Under the pieces are notes generated by a model. It saw only the letters and a list, made by a program, of their open reading frames with translations. It searched no databases and had not been told where the DNA came from. This document shows, in pieces, positions 8,465-16,482 of a DNA stretch of 41,719 bases. The stretch is taken from NCBI GenBank assembly GCA_003176045.1, contig PSRM01000348.1:1-41719 (forward strand), read 5' to 3'. The DNA is from Verrucomicrobiota bacterium (GTDB taxonomy: Bacteria; Verrucomicrobiota; Verrucomicrobiia; Limisphaerales; UBA8199). The translations under genes and the position numbers were made by a program. Every line of letters starts with the position of its first letter. Within the stretch, counting starts at the first letter, position 1.

Positions 8465-8502
8465 TCAAAATTAGCGTAGATTAGCGTGAATTAGCGGTTT
8501 GT
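8465..8502. repeat. AATTAGCG word repeat
   Basis: Three copies of (A/T)TTAGCG lie in the divergent gap. Reverse-complement relatives (CGCTAAT words, CCGCTAATNAACGCTAATAANCGCTAAT) occur at 25787-25815 and 27417-27447, so this is a dispersed intergenic family. Confidence 0.65.
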
Positions 8503-8534
8503 AATTTATGCGGTTGGAATCAGAGTGTAGCAGG

Positions 8535-9884
8535 ATGAACCAAGCCTCAGCCACACTTGGCGCCGTCGCCATGCAGCCGGTAGCCGCAACAAAGCAAGAC
8601 ACCGGCCTGCCCGAATTGCTCCTCGCCCTCGGCGCAACGAGCATTGTCCTGGGCCTGATATGGGACATCTCCTGGCATATCTCCATCGGCCGCGACACGT
8701 TTTGGACTCCAGCCCACATGGCCATCTACGCCGGCGGCGTCCTGGGTGGATGTGTTGGAGGTTGGCTGGCATTTCAGCACACTTTCCTTGTTCCAATCTC
8801 TTCCGCCTCCTCCGTGCGGGTTTTTGGTCTGCGGGCCCCGCTCGGAGCCTGGGTCGCCATCTGGGGCGCCCTGGCCATGGTGACTTCCGCCCCGTTCGAT
8901 GACTGGTGGCACAATGCCTATGGGCTGGATGTCAAAATCGTAAGTCCCCCGCATGCCGTGCTCGGCCTGGGTATGTTCGGAATCAGCATCGGCGCCGTTT
9001 TGCTGGCCGCCGCCCGCCAAAATCGCGCCTGCGCCTCCGAGCACGACCGCAATACCTGCACCGACGCTCCCACGCTCCACGCACCGGACGCTCCCCACGC
9101 TCTCCCCTCTCTCCACGCCCCTCACGCTCAAACGCTCTTCATCTACGCCGGTGGCATCTTCGTCCTCATCGGCGTGGTCTTTCTTACCGAGTACACCTTT
9201 CCCAACATGCAACATGCGGCTTTTTTCTACTACGCTTGCTCGGTCATGATTCCATTTCGCCTGGTGGCCTTGAGTCGCGCAGGCCGAACCACGTGGCCAG
9301 CCACACGCATCGCGGCCGTGTACATGATTTTTGTCTGCCTGATGCTCTGGATACTCCCTTTGTTTCCTGCGCAACCCAAACTCGCTCCCATTTACACTCG
9401 CGTTACGCACATGGTCCCACCGGCGTTTCCGTTGCTGTTGGTTTTCCCCGCCGCAGCCATTGATCTCGTTCTGCGCGGGGTCGGAGCGCCGAATTCCATT
9501 TCGGCGCGTTGGATACCAATGGCAGGCTCGCGCCGAAATGGAATTCGGCGCTCCGTAGAGGTGATCCCTGAGCCATTACGGCAAATGGCCCTTGCAGTTG
9601 CGCTCGGGGCGATTTTTCTACTGGTCTTCATGGCCGTCCAATGGTTCTTCGCAGAGTTCATGCTTTCGTCTTACGCCAAGAACTGGTTCTTTGCCGGTGA
9701 CCGCTCGTTCGGTTACGGTGCAGGCGCCGGGGACTGGCGCACACGATTCTGGCATCAGGATGCGTCGCGACCTGGCGCTGACCTTTTGAGTTTTTCCAAA
9801 GTTTTGTTCTCGTGGGCTCTGGCCGCGGTGGCGTCCTGGGTCGGCCTCATTTGGGGCGGTTGGATGCGAAAGGTCCAAAGGTGA
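8535..9884 (+). CDS. Polytopic membrane protein of unknown function
   Basis: About eight to ten hydrophobic segments are visible. The N-terminal region holds SIVLGLIWDISWHISIGRDT and a conserved-looking DDWWHNAYGLDVKIVSPPHA loop with several His and Trp residues. The ATG at 8535 is preferred to the one at 8508 because membrane-protein-like sequence begins after it and AGCAGG precedes it. Two repeat insertions are read in frame: a CACGCTCC-type low-complexity stretch (about 9060-9130, Pro/His/Ala-rich loop) and a perfect 26-bp inverted repeat (9483-9554), both in predicted loops. The next gene, 22 bp on, is His-rich and possibly metal-related, so the pair may form one membrane system. Function unknown. 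Confidence 0.75.
   Translation: MNQASATLGAVAMQPVAATKQDTGLPELLLALGATSIVLGLIWDISWHISIGRDTFWTPAHMAIYAGGVLGGCVGGWLAFQHTFLVPISSASSVRVFGLRAPLGAWVAIWGALAMVTSAPFDDWWHNAYGLDVKIVSPPHAVLGLGMFGISIGAVLLAAARQNRACASEHDRNTCTDAPTLHAPDAPHALPSLHAPHAQTLFIYAGGIFVLIGVVFLTEYTFPNMQHAAFFYYACSVMIPFRLVALSRAGRTTWPATRIAAVYMIFVCLMLWILPLFPAQPKLAPIYTRVTHMVPPAFPLLLVFPAAAIDLVLRGVGAPNSISARWIPMAGSRRNGIRRSVEVIPEPLRQMALAVALGAIFLLVFMAVQWFFAEFMLSSYAKNWFFAGDRSFGYGAGAGDWRTRFWHQDASRPGADLLSFSKVLFSWALAAVASWVGLIWGGWMRKVQR
9483..9554. repeat. Perfect inverted repeat inside a coding sequence
   Basis: Arms 9483-9508 and 9529-9554 are exact 26-bp reverse complements containing GAATTCCATTTCGGCGCG. A close copy stands between genes at 15318-15389. 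Here it is translated in frame as a ~24-residue loop of the membrane protein. Confidence 0.9.
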
Positions 9885-9906
9885 GACGGGGGAAACCGAA
9901 ACCCGA

Positions 9907-11604
9907 ATGTCGAAATCCGAAACGAATCCGAATCAGAAGCCCCTGGGAGCGCGGGCATTCCTGACCGCGAAAGCACGCGACTGCAGCCACGCGGGCAAGA
10001 TGCCCGCGCTCCCAGGCGGTTCATTCGAGCCCGCCTCACGCTCCACGCTCCACGCTCTCCACGCTCCACCGCCAGACCCACGTATTCTGTGGTCCGTGAT
10101 TTGTGCTCTTCTCCTCTTCTCCGCCCCCGCCGCCCACGCCCACATCGGCAGCCCGGACGTCTTCTACGATGGCATGATCGGCCCCTACCCTGCCCGCGTG
10201 ACCATCCGCATGCCCACTGTGGTGCCGGGCCGGGCCGAAATCATCGCCCGTGTGCAAGCGACTCAGCCGGTCCAGGTTTCGTTCCTGCCGCTCTACGCCC
10301 ACACCTCCACCTCGAACGCGCCCCCGCCTGATCCAGGTGTCCTGGTGAACGGCGAAACCAACCTGTACACCGGCGAGTTGTGGCTGATGAGTTCTGGCGG
10401 CTACAGCATCAACGTGCAGATCCACGGCGACGCCGGCGCCGGCTCGGTCGAAATCCCAGTTACCTCGGTGGCGACCAAACAGTTGCCCCTGCCATTTGGG
10501 TTGGGAAAGCTTCTGCTGGCGCTTGGAGCGATCCTGGTTTTCGGCGGATTGGCCATTGTGTCGGCCGCCGCGCGCGAGAGCATACTCCCTCCAGGTGCAG
10601 TGCCCGGTTCCCGTGAGCGGCGAAACGGCATCGTGGCCGGAGCGGTTACCGCTCTCATATTTGTCCTGGCGCTGGCGGGTGGCAAAAAATGGTGGTCGGT
10701 GGAAGAACAGGACTTTCGCAGGCATTTGCGCGAAGGCGCCTGGCCGGACCTGACAGCCGGTGTGCGAACCGAGGGCTCGCAACACATTCTGCTCCTCAAT
10801 TTCGGCGAACAGAGTGCGCCGCGCGATGCCTACCTTTCGCTACTACCTGATCACGGCAAGCTCCTGCACCTCTTCCTCATACGCGAACCTGACCGCGACA
10901 TACTGGCGCACCTGCATCCGATTCGCAAAGCCGGAAAAACTTTTGAAGCCGCCTTGCCGCCAATACCACCTGGCAGTTATCGCATATTCTGCGATCTGAC
11001 CTTGGAAGACTCGGGCATGAGTTCCACGGCCACTAATTCCGTCGAAATTCCTCCCATCCCACGAGACACTGGCGCGGCAAACGTGCTGGAATCCGATCCC
11101 GATGATTCGTGGGCTGTTGCTGCAGTGCCAGGGGCGGGGACGGTTTTTCGCCTGGTTGACGGCACTGAGTTCGAATGGAAACGAAAGCCGCCCCTGCATG
11201 CAAAAGAAGAAGCCGGCTTACGATTCCAGGTCCGCACCGCCACCGGTGAACCCGCCGACCTGGAACCGTACATGGGAATGTTATGTCATGCCGCAGTCCT
11301 TCGCGCCGATGGAGCAGTATTCGCGCATCTGCACCCTTCCGGAAACTATTCCATGGCCGCCCAAGCCTTCTTCGAGAGCAAGTTCCAGCGTGAACAAAAT
11401 GGCAACGGGACTGAGGCCGCCGCCCCACCCGCCCCAATGGACCACGCCGCCATGGGCCACATGCACCATGCCCACTCCTCCAGCGGAACTTCCGAAGTCT
11501 ATGTGCCCTATGAATTTCCCACCCCAGGCGATTACCGCATTTGGGTACAATTCAAAATCAAAGGCCAAGTCCTGACCGCCGTCTTCAATGCTACGGTATT
11601 GTAA
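9907..11604 (+). CDS. His-rich membrane-anchored protein, possibly copper-related
   Basis: After a hydrophobic signal (ICALLLFSAPAAHA, about 63-78) comes a beta-domain (HIGSPDVFYDGMIGPYPARV) resembling YtkA/FixH-like exported domains. Two membrane spans follow (about 198-220 and 240-259), then two similar C-terminal domains, each with HLHP (335-338 and 474-477). The second also has Cys460-His461, and a His/Met cluster lies at 511-523 (MDHAAMGHMHHAH). His/Met clusters of this kind are usual in periplasmic copper-handling proteins, but the metal is inferred. The start is uncertain: ATG 9907 places a palindromic repeat (9945-10013) in the N-terminal region, while GTG 10096 would begin at the signal peptide. 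It follows the polytopic membrane protein by 22 bp, probably in one operon. Confidence 0.75.
   Translation: MSKSETNPNQKPLGARAFLTAKARDCSHAGKMPALPGGSFEPASRSTLHALHAPPPDPRILWSVICALLLFSAPAAHAHIGSPDVFYDGMIGPYPARVTIRMPTVVPGRAEIIARVQATQPVQVSFLPLYAHTSTSNAPPPDPGVLVNGETNLYTGELWLMSSGGYSINVQIHGDAGAGSVEIPVTSVATKQLPLPFGLGKLLLALGAILVFGGLAIVSAAARESILPPGAVPGSRERRNGIVAGAVTALIFVLALAGGKKWWSVEEQDFRRHLREGAWPDLTAGVRTEGSQHILLLNFGEQSAPRDAYLSLLPDHGKLLHLFLIREPDRDILAHLHPIRKAGKTFEAALPPIPPGSYRIFCDLTLEDSGMSSTATNSVEIPPIPRDTGAANVLESDPDDSWAVAAVPGAGTVFRLVDGTEFEWKRKPPLHAKEEAGLRFQVRTATGEPADLEPYMGMLCHAAVLRADGAVFAHLHPSGNYSMAAQAFFESKFQREQNGNGTEAAAPPAPMDHAAMGHMHHAHSSSGTSEVYVPYEFPTPGDYRIWVQFKIKGQVLTAVFNATVL
9945..10013. repeat. Palindromic GCGGGCAAGATGCCCGCGC element at the gene start
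   Basis: The element begins GGGAGCGCGGGCATTC and ends GCGGGCAAGATGCCCGCGCT. Related copies lie between genes at about 15978-16046 and 16366-16432. In this copy it falls within the first 40 codons counted from the 9907 ATG. Confidence 0.8.
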
Positions 11605-11799
11605 GTGAGCACGGAGATGCATCGCGTAGGGAGGCGATTAGAAATGCCATTCGCGTCGCGTAGCGACGCCTGAAAGGCGCTGAACGTAAGAGGCAAGCAG
11701 TTTCAGGCTGTCGCTACGCGGCGCTGGAAACCCGTTGTGCCCTGGGTCCGTGGCTGAAGCCCACGGCTACCGTCAATAGCCGCTACGCGGCTCTGCCTC
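11605..11799. repeat. Intergenic palindromes
   Basis: The convergent gap contains GCGTCGCGTAGCGACGC (around 11653-11669), copies of the GCTACGCGGC word, and CCGTGGCTGAAGCCCACGG (around 11747-11765). No gene is visible. The hairpins could serve as a bidirectional terminator for the genes on either side, which converge here. Confidence 0.55.
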
Positions 11800-12180
11800 T
11801 CACGAGCCGACCCACACCCGCGCCTGCTCCGCTTCAGTCGTATCGAAGTACCGCACCTTGGCCGTCGTAAACGGCTTGCAGAACACCGCCATCCCGTGCT
11901 GCCATTTGCTCTCTCCAACCAACGCCAGCCGCTCTATATCTTTGAAGTGCTTAACGTCGAACCGGATGTCTTCCCACAGCGCACCGGCCGTCCAGCCATG
12001 AAAGTCGTGCATCTGAACCAACATCCGAATTTTGCCGTGCTCTTTGACCAGGCGCTCCACAATTGGCACGAACTGCTCATAATCTTCTTTGGCAAGCTTG
12101 CCGGTCAGTTGAATTACCACCACTTTACCGCCATTGGTGGCATTGACGACCACACCGCTCATTTCTTTCACTTCGTTCAT
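11800..12180 (-). CDS. STAS/SpoIIAA-like protein
   Basis: The 126-residue protein matches the SpoIIAA-like family (STAS/SEC14-type fold): GGKVVVIQLTGKLAKEDYEQ, then LVKEHGKIRMLVQMHDFHGW, GALWEDIRFDVKHFKDIERL and a C-terminal VRYFDTTEAEQARVWV. It is soluble and cytoplasmic. The molecular role of stand-alone members is not settled, but lipid or small-ligand binding has been suggested for the fold. A strong Shine-Dalgarno GGAGG (reverse complement at 12189-12193) is 8 bp before the ATG. It is divergent from the interrupted GIY-YIG-like gene. Confidence 0.88.
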   Translation of the reverse strand: MNEVKEMSGVVVNATNGGKVVVIQLTGKLAKEDYEQFVPIVERLVKEHGKIRMLVQMHDFHGWTAGALWEDIRFDVKHFKDIERLALVGESKWQHGMAVFCKPFTTAKVRYFDTTEAEQARVWVGS

Positions 12181-12261
12181 ATTTGGATCCTCCGTTTAAC
12201 CTCTTCTAACTCAATATAGCGCATTTTGGCATCAATTCCGCTCTATTTTACCTGGCTGCCC

Positions 12262-12625
12262 ATGAAACGCCGCACCCTCAGAAAACATCACAACGGTGGA
12301 CGATCCGATCACCACCATGTCTATGTCGTGCTCCTGGACCAGGCCGTCTGCAAACTCCGCCGCGTTCGCGCTGAAAACCCGGACCGTGATCCGTCCAAAC
12401 CCTGTGTCTATGTTGGAATGAGCGGCTTAACGCCACCCTGAGCGCTTTGCAAATCATAAGGGAGGCACCAAAGCGGCCCGGGTGGTCAAACAATTCGGCA
12501 TACGCCTCCTCCCGGAGATTTACGAGCACCTAAACCCAATGCCCTACGAGGCGGCAGCCGAGATGGAGAAGGACTTGGCTGAGGATTTAAGGAAAGCCGG
12601 TTATACGGTTACAGGTGGGCATTGA
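12262..12625 (+). pseudogene. GIY-YIG-like protein, frame interrupted at CCC-TGA
   Basis: The first frame (ATG 12262) reads HHVYVVLLDQAV, then PCVYVGMSGLTPP and stops at TGA 12439-12441. The +1 frame continues at once with PERFANHKGGTKAARVVKQF, EHLNPMPYEAAAEMEKDLAE and a stop at 12625. Together these give a ~120-residue protein with the GIY-YIG-like order VYVV...VYVGM...R..NHK. The junction is CCA CCC TGA: a +1 slip of the proline codon CCC to CCT skips one T and restores the frame without loss of residues. It may be a simple mutation, a sequence error or programmed recoding. The 3' end overlaps the convergent DUF3631 remnant. Confidence 0.65.
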
Positions 12626-14303
12626 AGGTTCCGTGAACGTGTTGGGGAGGATTAAGAGTAAGAGAAAGATTAAGATTAAGAGTTGTTGCCGCGATTGGGA
12701 GGGGTAATGGCAGGGGAGCGGTTTTATCCGTCCATCCGTCCAGAGGCCGGTAAATACGAGGTATGATTGGGTTTTTATCCGTCCAGTCATTCCGTCCAGT
12801 GGACGGATAGATCCGTCCACTGGGCGTGTTTGGATGGTTTCATTTTGCCGGAAGTGCTTCAGAAGGGCGTCCTGGGGAACATAGCGTTTAAAGAGGTCCA
12901 CGATATCATCCCTGAGGTAGCCTTTGGCCTGGATGCCGTTGCGAAGCAGGTTTCGAGTTCTGACGCCGTAGGGGCGTAGCTGGCGAGAGAGCCAGCGTTC
13001 AGTGACCCGGCTTCCCGTGAGCGACTCAGCCCATGGGCGGTCGGTATCCTCGTTTAAGCAAGCAACCAGGTCCCGGCTGAAGACTCCGTCCTCCTTGGTG
13101 GCCGAAAAGAGGAGGAGGAGGTCTAAAAGCAATGAGTTGAACGGGCTGCTCTCGGTTGAAGAGGAACTGAGGTTGAGTGCAGCGTCGCGGGCTAGACTGG
13201 GCCATTGGGCGCCGGCCAGGTCGGCGATGACCAGCAACGGCTCCCAAATATCGGCGGCGCGGTCGTTGAGGGCAGGTGGAATCTGCGGAGTCGAGGTACG
13301 GATAACATCAGCATTGTCTTTCACGAAGCGCAGGCAGCGACGCCGCAGGCCGGCGCCATCGAGGGAGCGCAGGCGCTCACAAGTCTCCGACTGCGACTTA
13401 CGTTGCATACGGATGATGATGCAACGGTCGGACAGAGTCTCTGGGAGGTTCCCAATGGCGGCCATGACCTTTGGGCACCAGCAGGAGAACCGGGCGAGCG
13501 GGGTGCGGGTTTGAGAGGTGGATAGGACGGATTTGGGTTGCTGGATTTCGCGCTGATTGAGGGCGGCGATAGTGGCTCTCATGCGTGAAAAGGCATCGGA
13601 GGGAAGCAGAGGGTCGGGAGTTGGGGGGTCGGGGCTTAGGGGGCGACGAAGAGGAGGAGCCGCCTTCGCTATGATTCGGCGCGCCAAGCGAAGTGGAGGA
13701 CGAAGTTTTCGCGATGCCGGCTTTAGTCTGATTTCCGACTCGGACGACATAAGCAGTCTTTCGGCTATAGCCGGCATTGAGGATCCCGCGCCGCTCGTCG
13801 TTGGCTTGCAAAAAAGTGTCCGCCTCATCAATGAGCAGCGTAGGCCGGGCATCTTCGATAGTTCGGAACAGAGCCGGCGGACTGATATTTGCGGCCACTA
13901 CGGGCCGATTCACTAACTCCGAGAGAACCGCCAGCAGAGTCGTTTTCCCGCAACGCTTCTCTGGCGACTCCAGCCCGAGATAGGTGCTGACATCGCGCAA
14001 CTCGAACGCGTAAGTATGCACGATCCACAGCGCCAGTGTTTCAGGCGCGCATTTTGGCAGCACCACGAACCGTCTGATCACCGCGGCCAATTCGTCCAGC
14101 AGCAAGGCTCCATCTACAGGCTCGTGCCAGGGCTCGACCGGTGCCGTGTGCAGTAGCTGATCCACAGAATTGGAGTGGAGGTTTGTTGAGGACGCCGGAA
14201 CAGAGTTTGTGTTTTGGTTCATAATTATTTTTCTTTTTTTGGAAAAGCATGCCAGAGGAGGTAGGACAAAAACTGTCCCACCCTCGAAAATGATTTTCTT
14301 CAA
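12587..14303 (-). pseudogene. DUF3631 (phage/plasmid-type helicase-like) gene, frameshifted
   Basis: The 5' frame (from 14303, or ATG 14222) carries a Walker-type ATPase start (ESPEKRCGKTTLLAVLSELV), PTLLIDEADTFL and RRGILNAGYSRKTAYVVRV. The conserved continuation FSCWCPKVMAAIGNLPETLS, then DRCIIIRMQRKS, lies in another frame that is open from 13852 to 12587. The switch falls somewhere in about 13560-13740, in a stretch rich in simple repeats (Ser/Pro-rich in translation). DUF3631 proteins are usually linked to mobile elements and to DnaB- or primase-like functions. No other phage gene is near, so this is probably a remnant. The C-terminus runs into repeat DNA (GTCCAGTGGACGG, 12740-12830). 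Confidence 0.75.
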
Positions 14304-14464
14304 TAAATGAGATATTTGAATCGGGATGGCCCAAATCGTGCTTGCGGCATCCGCTCTCTCCTCATTAGCCCCGCGGTTTTAGCCCCTTAGATGCGACGCG
14401 GCACGGAGATAAGCCAGTCCACCTGGAAATTCTCACACCCCGTTTGAACGGGCGACGGCTTGTG

Positions 14465-14527
14465 GGGGACGACGTGAGGAGTCCCTTGCGATCGCGCCGC
14501 CAGAAAGGGACTCCTCACGTCGTCCCC
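14465..14527. repeat. Perfect 23-bp inverted repeat
   Basis: Arms 14465-14487 and 14505-14527 (GGGGACGACGTGAGGAGTCC plus CTT) are exact reverse complements with a 17-nt loop. One arm recurs inside the GT9 gene at 445-467. The rest of the 14304-14576 gap holds a second GCGGTTTTAGCCCC word resembling the 5294-5320 arm, and no gene. Confidence 0.88.
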
Positions 14528-14576
14528 TACGGCGGGTGGGAAATATTCAGGTTCAACGGTTTCAAATCCTAAACCG

Positions 14577-15293
14577 CTAGTCCCAGAAGCTTGCCCGGAT
14601 TTCCATAAGTATGTCGTAGTACCTCCAGGCCGCCGGCGGATTGGGCTCCTGTTTGTGGTCAGGTTTCAGAACGAGCCCTCCTGTCGCCAGCAACACTTTT
14701 TCCACGTCCGGATTTTGTCGGACCTTCTCCCACGTCGCCTCCTTGATGAGCCGGTAGTGTTCTCCAGGCGTCGGGGGCCGATATTCCATTCTGCGGCCTT
14801 CAAAGGTTACCCAGGTAATGCCCATTTTTTGCATATTGGCCGAGGCAAGCGTGCCGGCCTTTTTGGCTTCGAACCCAGTAAGCTGCCCGACTTGCTCGCG
14901 AGTATAATCCCATTTGGTCCCGGGAAAATTCGCCCGGGGATCATTTTCGCTTTCCGGATACTTCATCATCTGCCAAAAGCCCTCGAGGCTCGCATACCGT
15001 TTGCCGCGAAAAGTGAAAGGCGTGGCCGCAAAGTTGGAGAGCAAACCCAGTTCATTGCGCTTGGAAAGAATAACCTCTCCCGGTCCCGCCTCTTGCGGCA
15101 AAATTTCCCAATCCGGCGCTCCCTCTTTTGGCGCGGCCGCCCACCAATGTGCCGGGTAAGCCGCATCGGGCGAAGGTCGCAGCACACAATCGGGCTCCTT
15201 ACAAGCGCAACGGCACCCGCCCCCGAGGCACACCAAACCTATGGCGACAATGAAAAGGCCAATCTTGCCTAAAACCTCTGCTTCACGTTTCAC
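14577..15293 (-). CDS. NADAR-domain (YbiA/DUF1768) protein with export signal
   Basis: Residues ~75-215 form a NADAR domain: LLSNFAATPFTFRGKRYASL, EGFWQMMKYPE and RLIKEATWEKVRQNPDVEKV. NADAR proteins act on ADP-ribosylated or ribosylated substrates; some remove ADP-ribose from DNA guanine, others handle riboflavin-pathway intermediates, all in the cytoplasm. Here the domain follows an N-terminal hydrophobic segment (residues 11-23) and GGGC (Cys27) like a lipoprotein signal, so an extracytoplasmic location is predicted, which is unusual. The start is a GTG (15291-15293) inside a heptamer array TTCACGT x3 (15284-15304); no other start retains the signal. No operon partner is visible. The lipobox is non-ideal, so membrane anchoring without processing is possible. 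Confidence 0.8.
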   Translation of the reverse strand: MKREAEVLGKIGLFIVAIGLVCLGGGCRCACKEPDCVLRPSPDAAYPAHWWAAAPKEGAPDWEILPQEAGPGEVILSKRNELGLLSNFAATPFTFRGKRYASLEGFWQMMKYPESENDPRANFPGTKWDYTREQVGQLTGFEAKKAGTLASANMQKMGITWVTFEGRRMEYRPPTPGEHYRLIKEATWEKVRQNPDVEKVLLATGGLVLKPDHKQEPNPPAAWRYYDILMEIRASFWD

Positions 15294-15304
15294 GTTTCAC
15301 GTTT
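15284..15304. repeat. Heptanucleotide repeat (TTCACGT)3 supplying a start codon
   Basis: Three tandem TTCACGT units, read as ACGTGAA on the minus strand, overlap the GTG start codon of the NADAR-domain gene. The same word occurs at 22844-22880 and 31485-31511. Confidence 0.8.
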
Positions 15305-15317
15305 TATTCTTACGTGC

Positions 15318-15389
15318 GGAGCGCCGAACTCAGTTTCGGCGCGTCGGAAACCAGTGACGGGTTCGCGCCGAAATGGAATTCGGCGCTCC
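15318..15389. repeat. Inverted repeat, intergenic copy of the 9483-9554 element
   Basis: The right arm 15364-15389 is identical to the right arm in the membrane-protein gene (9529-9554); the left arm 15318-15343 differs at a few bases. It lies between the NADAR start and the DUF5069 stop. Confidence 0.88.
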
Positions 15390-15404
15390 TCCGCAGCAGT
15401 ACTT

Positions 15405-15830
15405 TCACAACCTCTTTTCATCCGCATCTATGTAATCTACAAAACAACGGATGTCATCCCGATGCGCCAGTCCCGCATTTTCTTTGCGCATCTTGAGCCG
15501 CGCTTGCATTTCGGCATCGTCCGGCCTGGGATAATTCAACATTCGTTCCCGGTGTGCCGCCTTGACGGACTCGGGCTTCTTCACGTTTTTCAACACCCAA
15601 TCACACACCTCGCCGTCGGTGATCGAGTTCCGGACCACGTCCATGAACTTCTGCGCATCCACACCAGCCGTTTCCAGCCACAGACCGTCAAAGCCTTTGC
15701 AGAAATTGGGTTGGTAATCGGGATGCAGTTTGCCGGCAAGGTGCAGACGGACTTTGTCAATAAGCCGCGGCAGATGCATCCATCCTGCCATGGTTTCGCG
15801 GGGACTTCGGGGATAAATGATGTCGCTCAT
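15405..15830 (-). CDS. DUF5069 protein
   Basis: The 141-residue soluble protein shows the family start PRSPRETMAGWMHLPRLIDK followed by VRLHLAGKLHPDYQ and, later, ITDGEVCDWVLKNV. DUF5069 proteins are common in Verrucomicrobiota and Planctomycetes; no function has been established that I know of. It is a single gene on the minus strand, followed at its 3' side by a palindromic element. Confidence 0.88.
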   Translation of the reverse strand: MSDIIYPRSPRETMAGWMHLPRLIDKVRLHLAGKLHPDYQPNFCKGFDGLWLETAGVDAQKFMDVVRNSITDGEVCDWVLKNVKKPESVKAAHRERMLNYPRPDDAEMQARLKMRKENAGLAHRDDIRCFVDYIDADEKRL

Positions 15831-16482
15831 GGGTGGATGGTAGCCGACGTCGGCGCGTTTTCAACTGGTTCTGAACGCCTGGCTCGGAGCGCCCAACTAT
15901 GTTGGGCGTGTTCATGCGCCCTCGGTAGCATCCAGGTCGCGCCCAACGGAGTTGGGCGCTCCTTTGCTCAAAGCCTGCGAGCGCGGGCATCTTGGCCGCG
16001 AGAACAACGGGCTGCAAACCCGCGGGCAAGATGCCCGCGCTCCCAGGCGGGACCAGTGACAAAGTCTGCGTAAGTTCTTTTCGGCCTGCTAATCCCATAG
16101 GGATGACAGAAAATACCCCAGCGTTTCACTTCAACGCTGGGATTATCGTTGGAAGCGGAATAAGTCCCGTCAGGGACGACAGAATTCTGTCGTCCCTGCG
16201 GGACTTATGGCGTTCGAGCGCGCCTACCCAGCGTTGAAACGCTGGGCTATTGTCTGTCGTCCCTCCGGGACTAGGGCATTTGAAAAGTTGGTGGCATTAG
16301 ATTGGAAACCCGCGATACAGCACATCGAATCTGCGCTATGGACTTTGTCACTGGCCCTGGGGGAATACGGGCATCTTGCCCGCGTGTCTGCAGCCAGTTG
16401 CTCTCGCGGGCAAGATGCCCGCGCACCCAGGCATCAGGCGGTGGTTGAACGCCGCTTGGCTTTTTGGTAAACTGACTGCGAA
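15831..16482. repeat. 650-bp intergenic region made of palindromic elements
   Basis: In order: GGAGCGCCCAACTATGTTGG ... GTTGGGCGCTCC (about 15890-15962), the GCGGGCAAGATGCCCGCGCT element (about 15978-16046), a 182-bp nested element (16091-16272, listed separately) and another GGGCATCTTGCCCGCG ... GCGGGCAAGATGCCCGCGC copy (about 16366-16432). No gene is seen. The promoter of the histidine kinase gene must lie near the end, but no clear -35/-10 pair stands out. Confidence 0.7.
16091..16272. repeat. 182-bp nested palindromic element, copy 1
   Basis: Outer arms (TCCC-TAGGGATGACAG type and its complement CTGTCGTCCCTCCGGGA), two CCCAGCGTT..AACGCTGG hairpins and a central AAGTCCCGTCAGGGACGACAG/CTGTCGTCCCTGCGGGACTT hairpin are arranged symmetrically. 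Copy 2 lies at 21231-21413 with the same order and almost the same length. Confidence 0.85.

Noticed and set aside
8547..9410. Long minus-strand frame of 287 codons
   Set aside because: It lies wholly opposite the polytopic membrane protein, is Gly/His/Asp-rich without any motif, and has no plausible start signal; it is a mirror of the real gene.
12587..14303. Prophage or integrative element around the DUF3631 gene
   Set aside because: No integrase, capsid, terminase or attachment repeats are visible nearby; one remnant gene is not enough.
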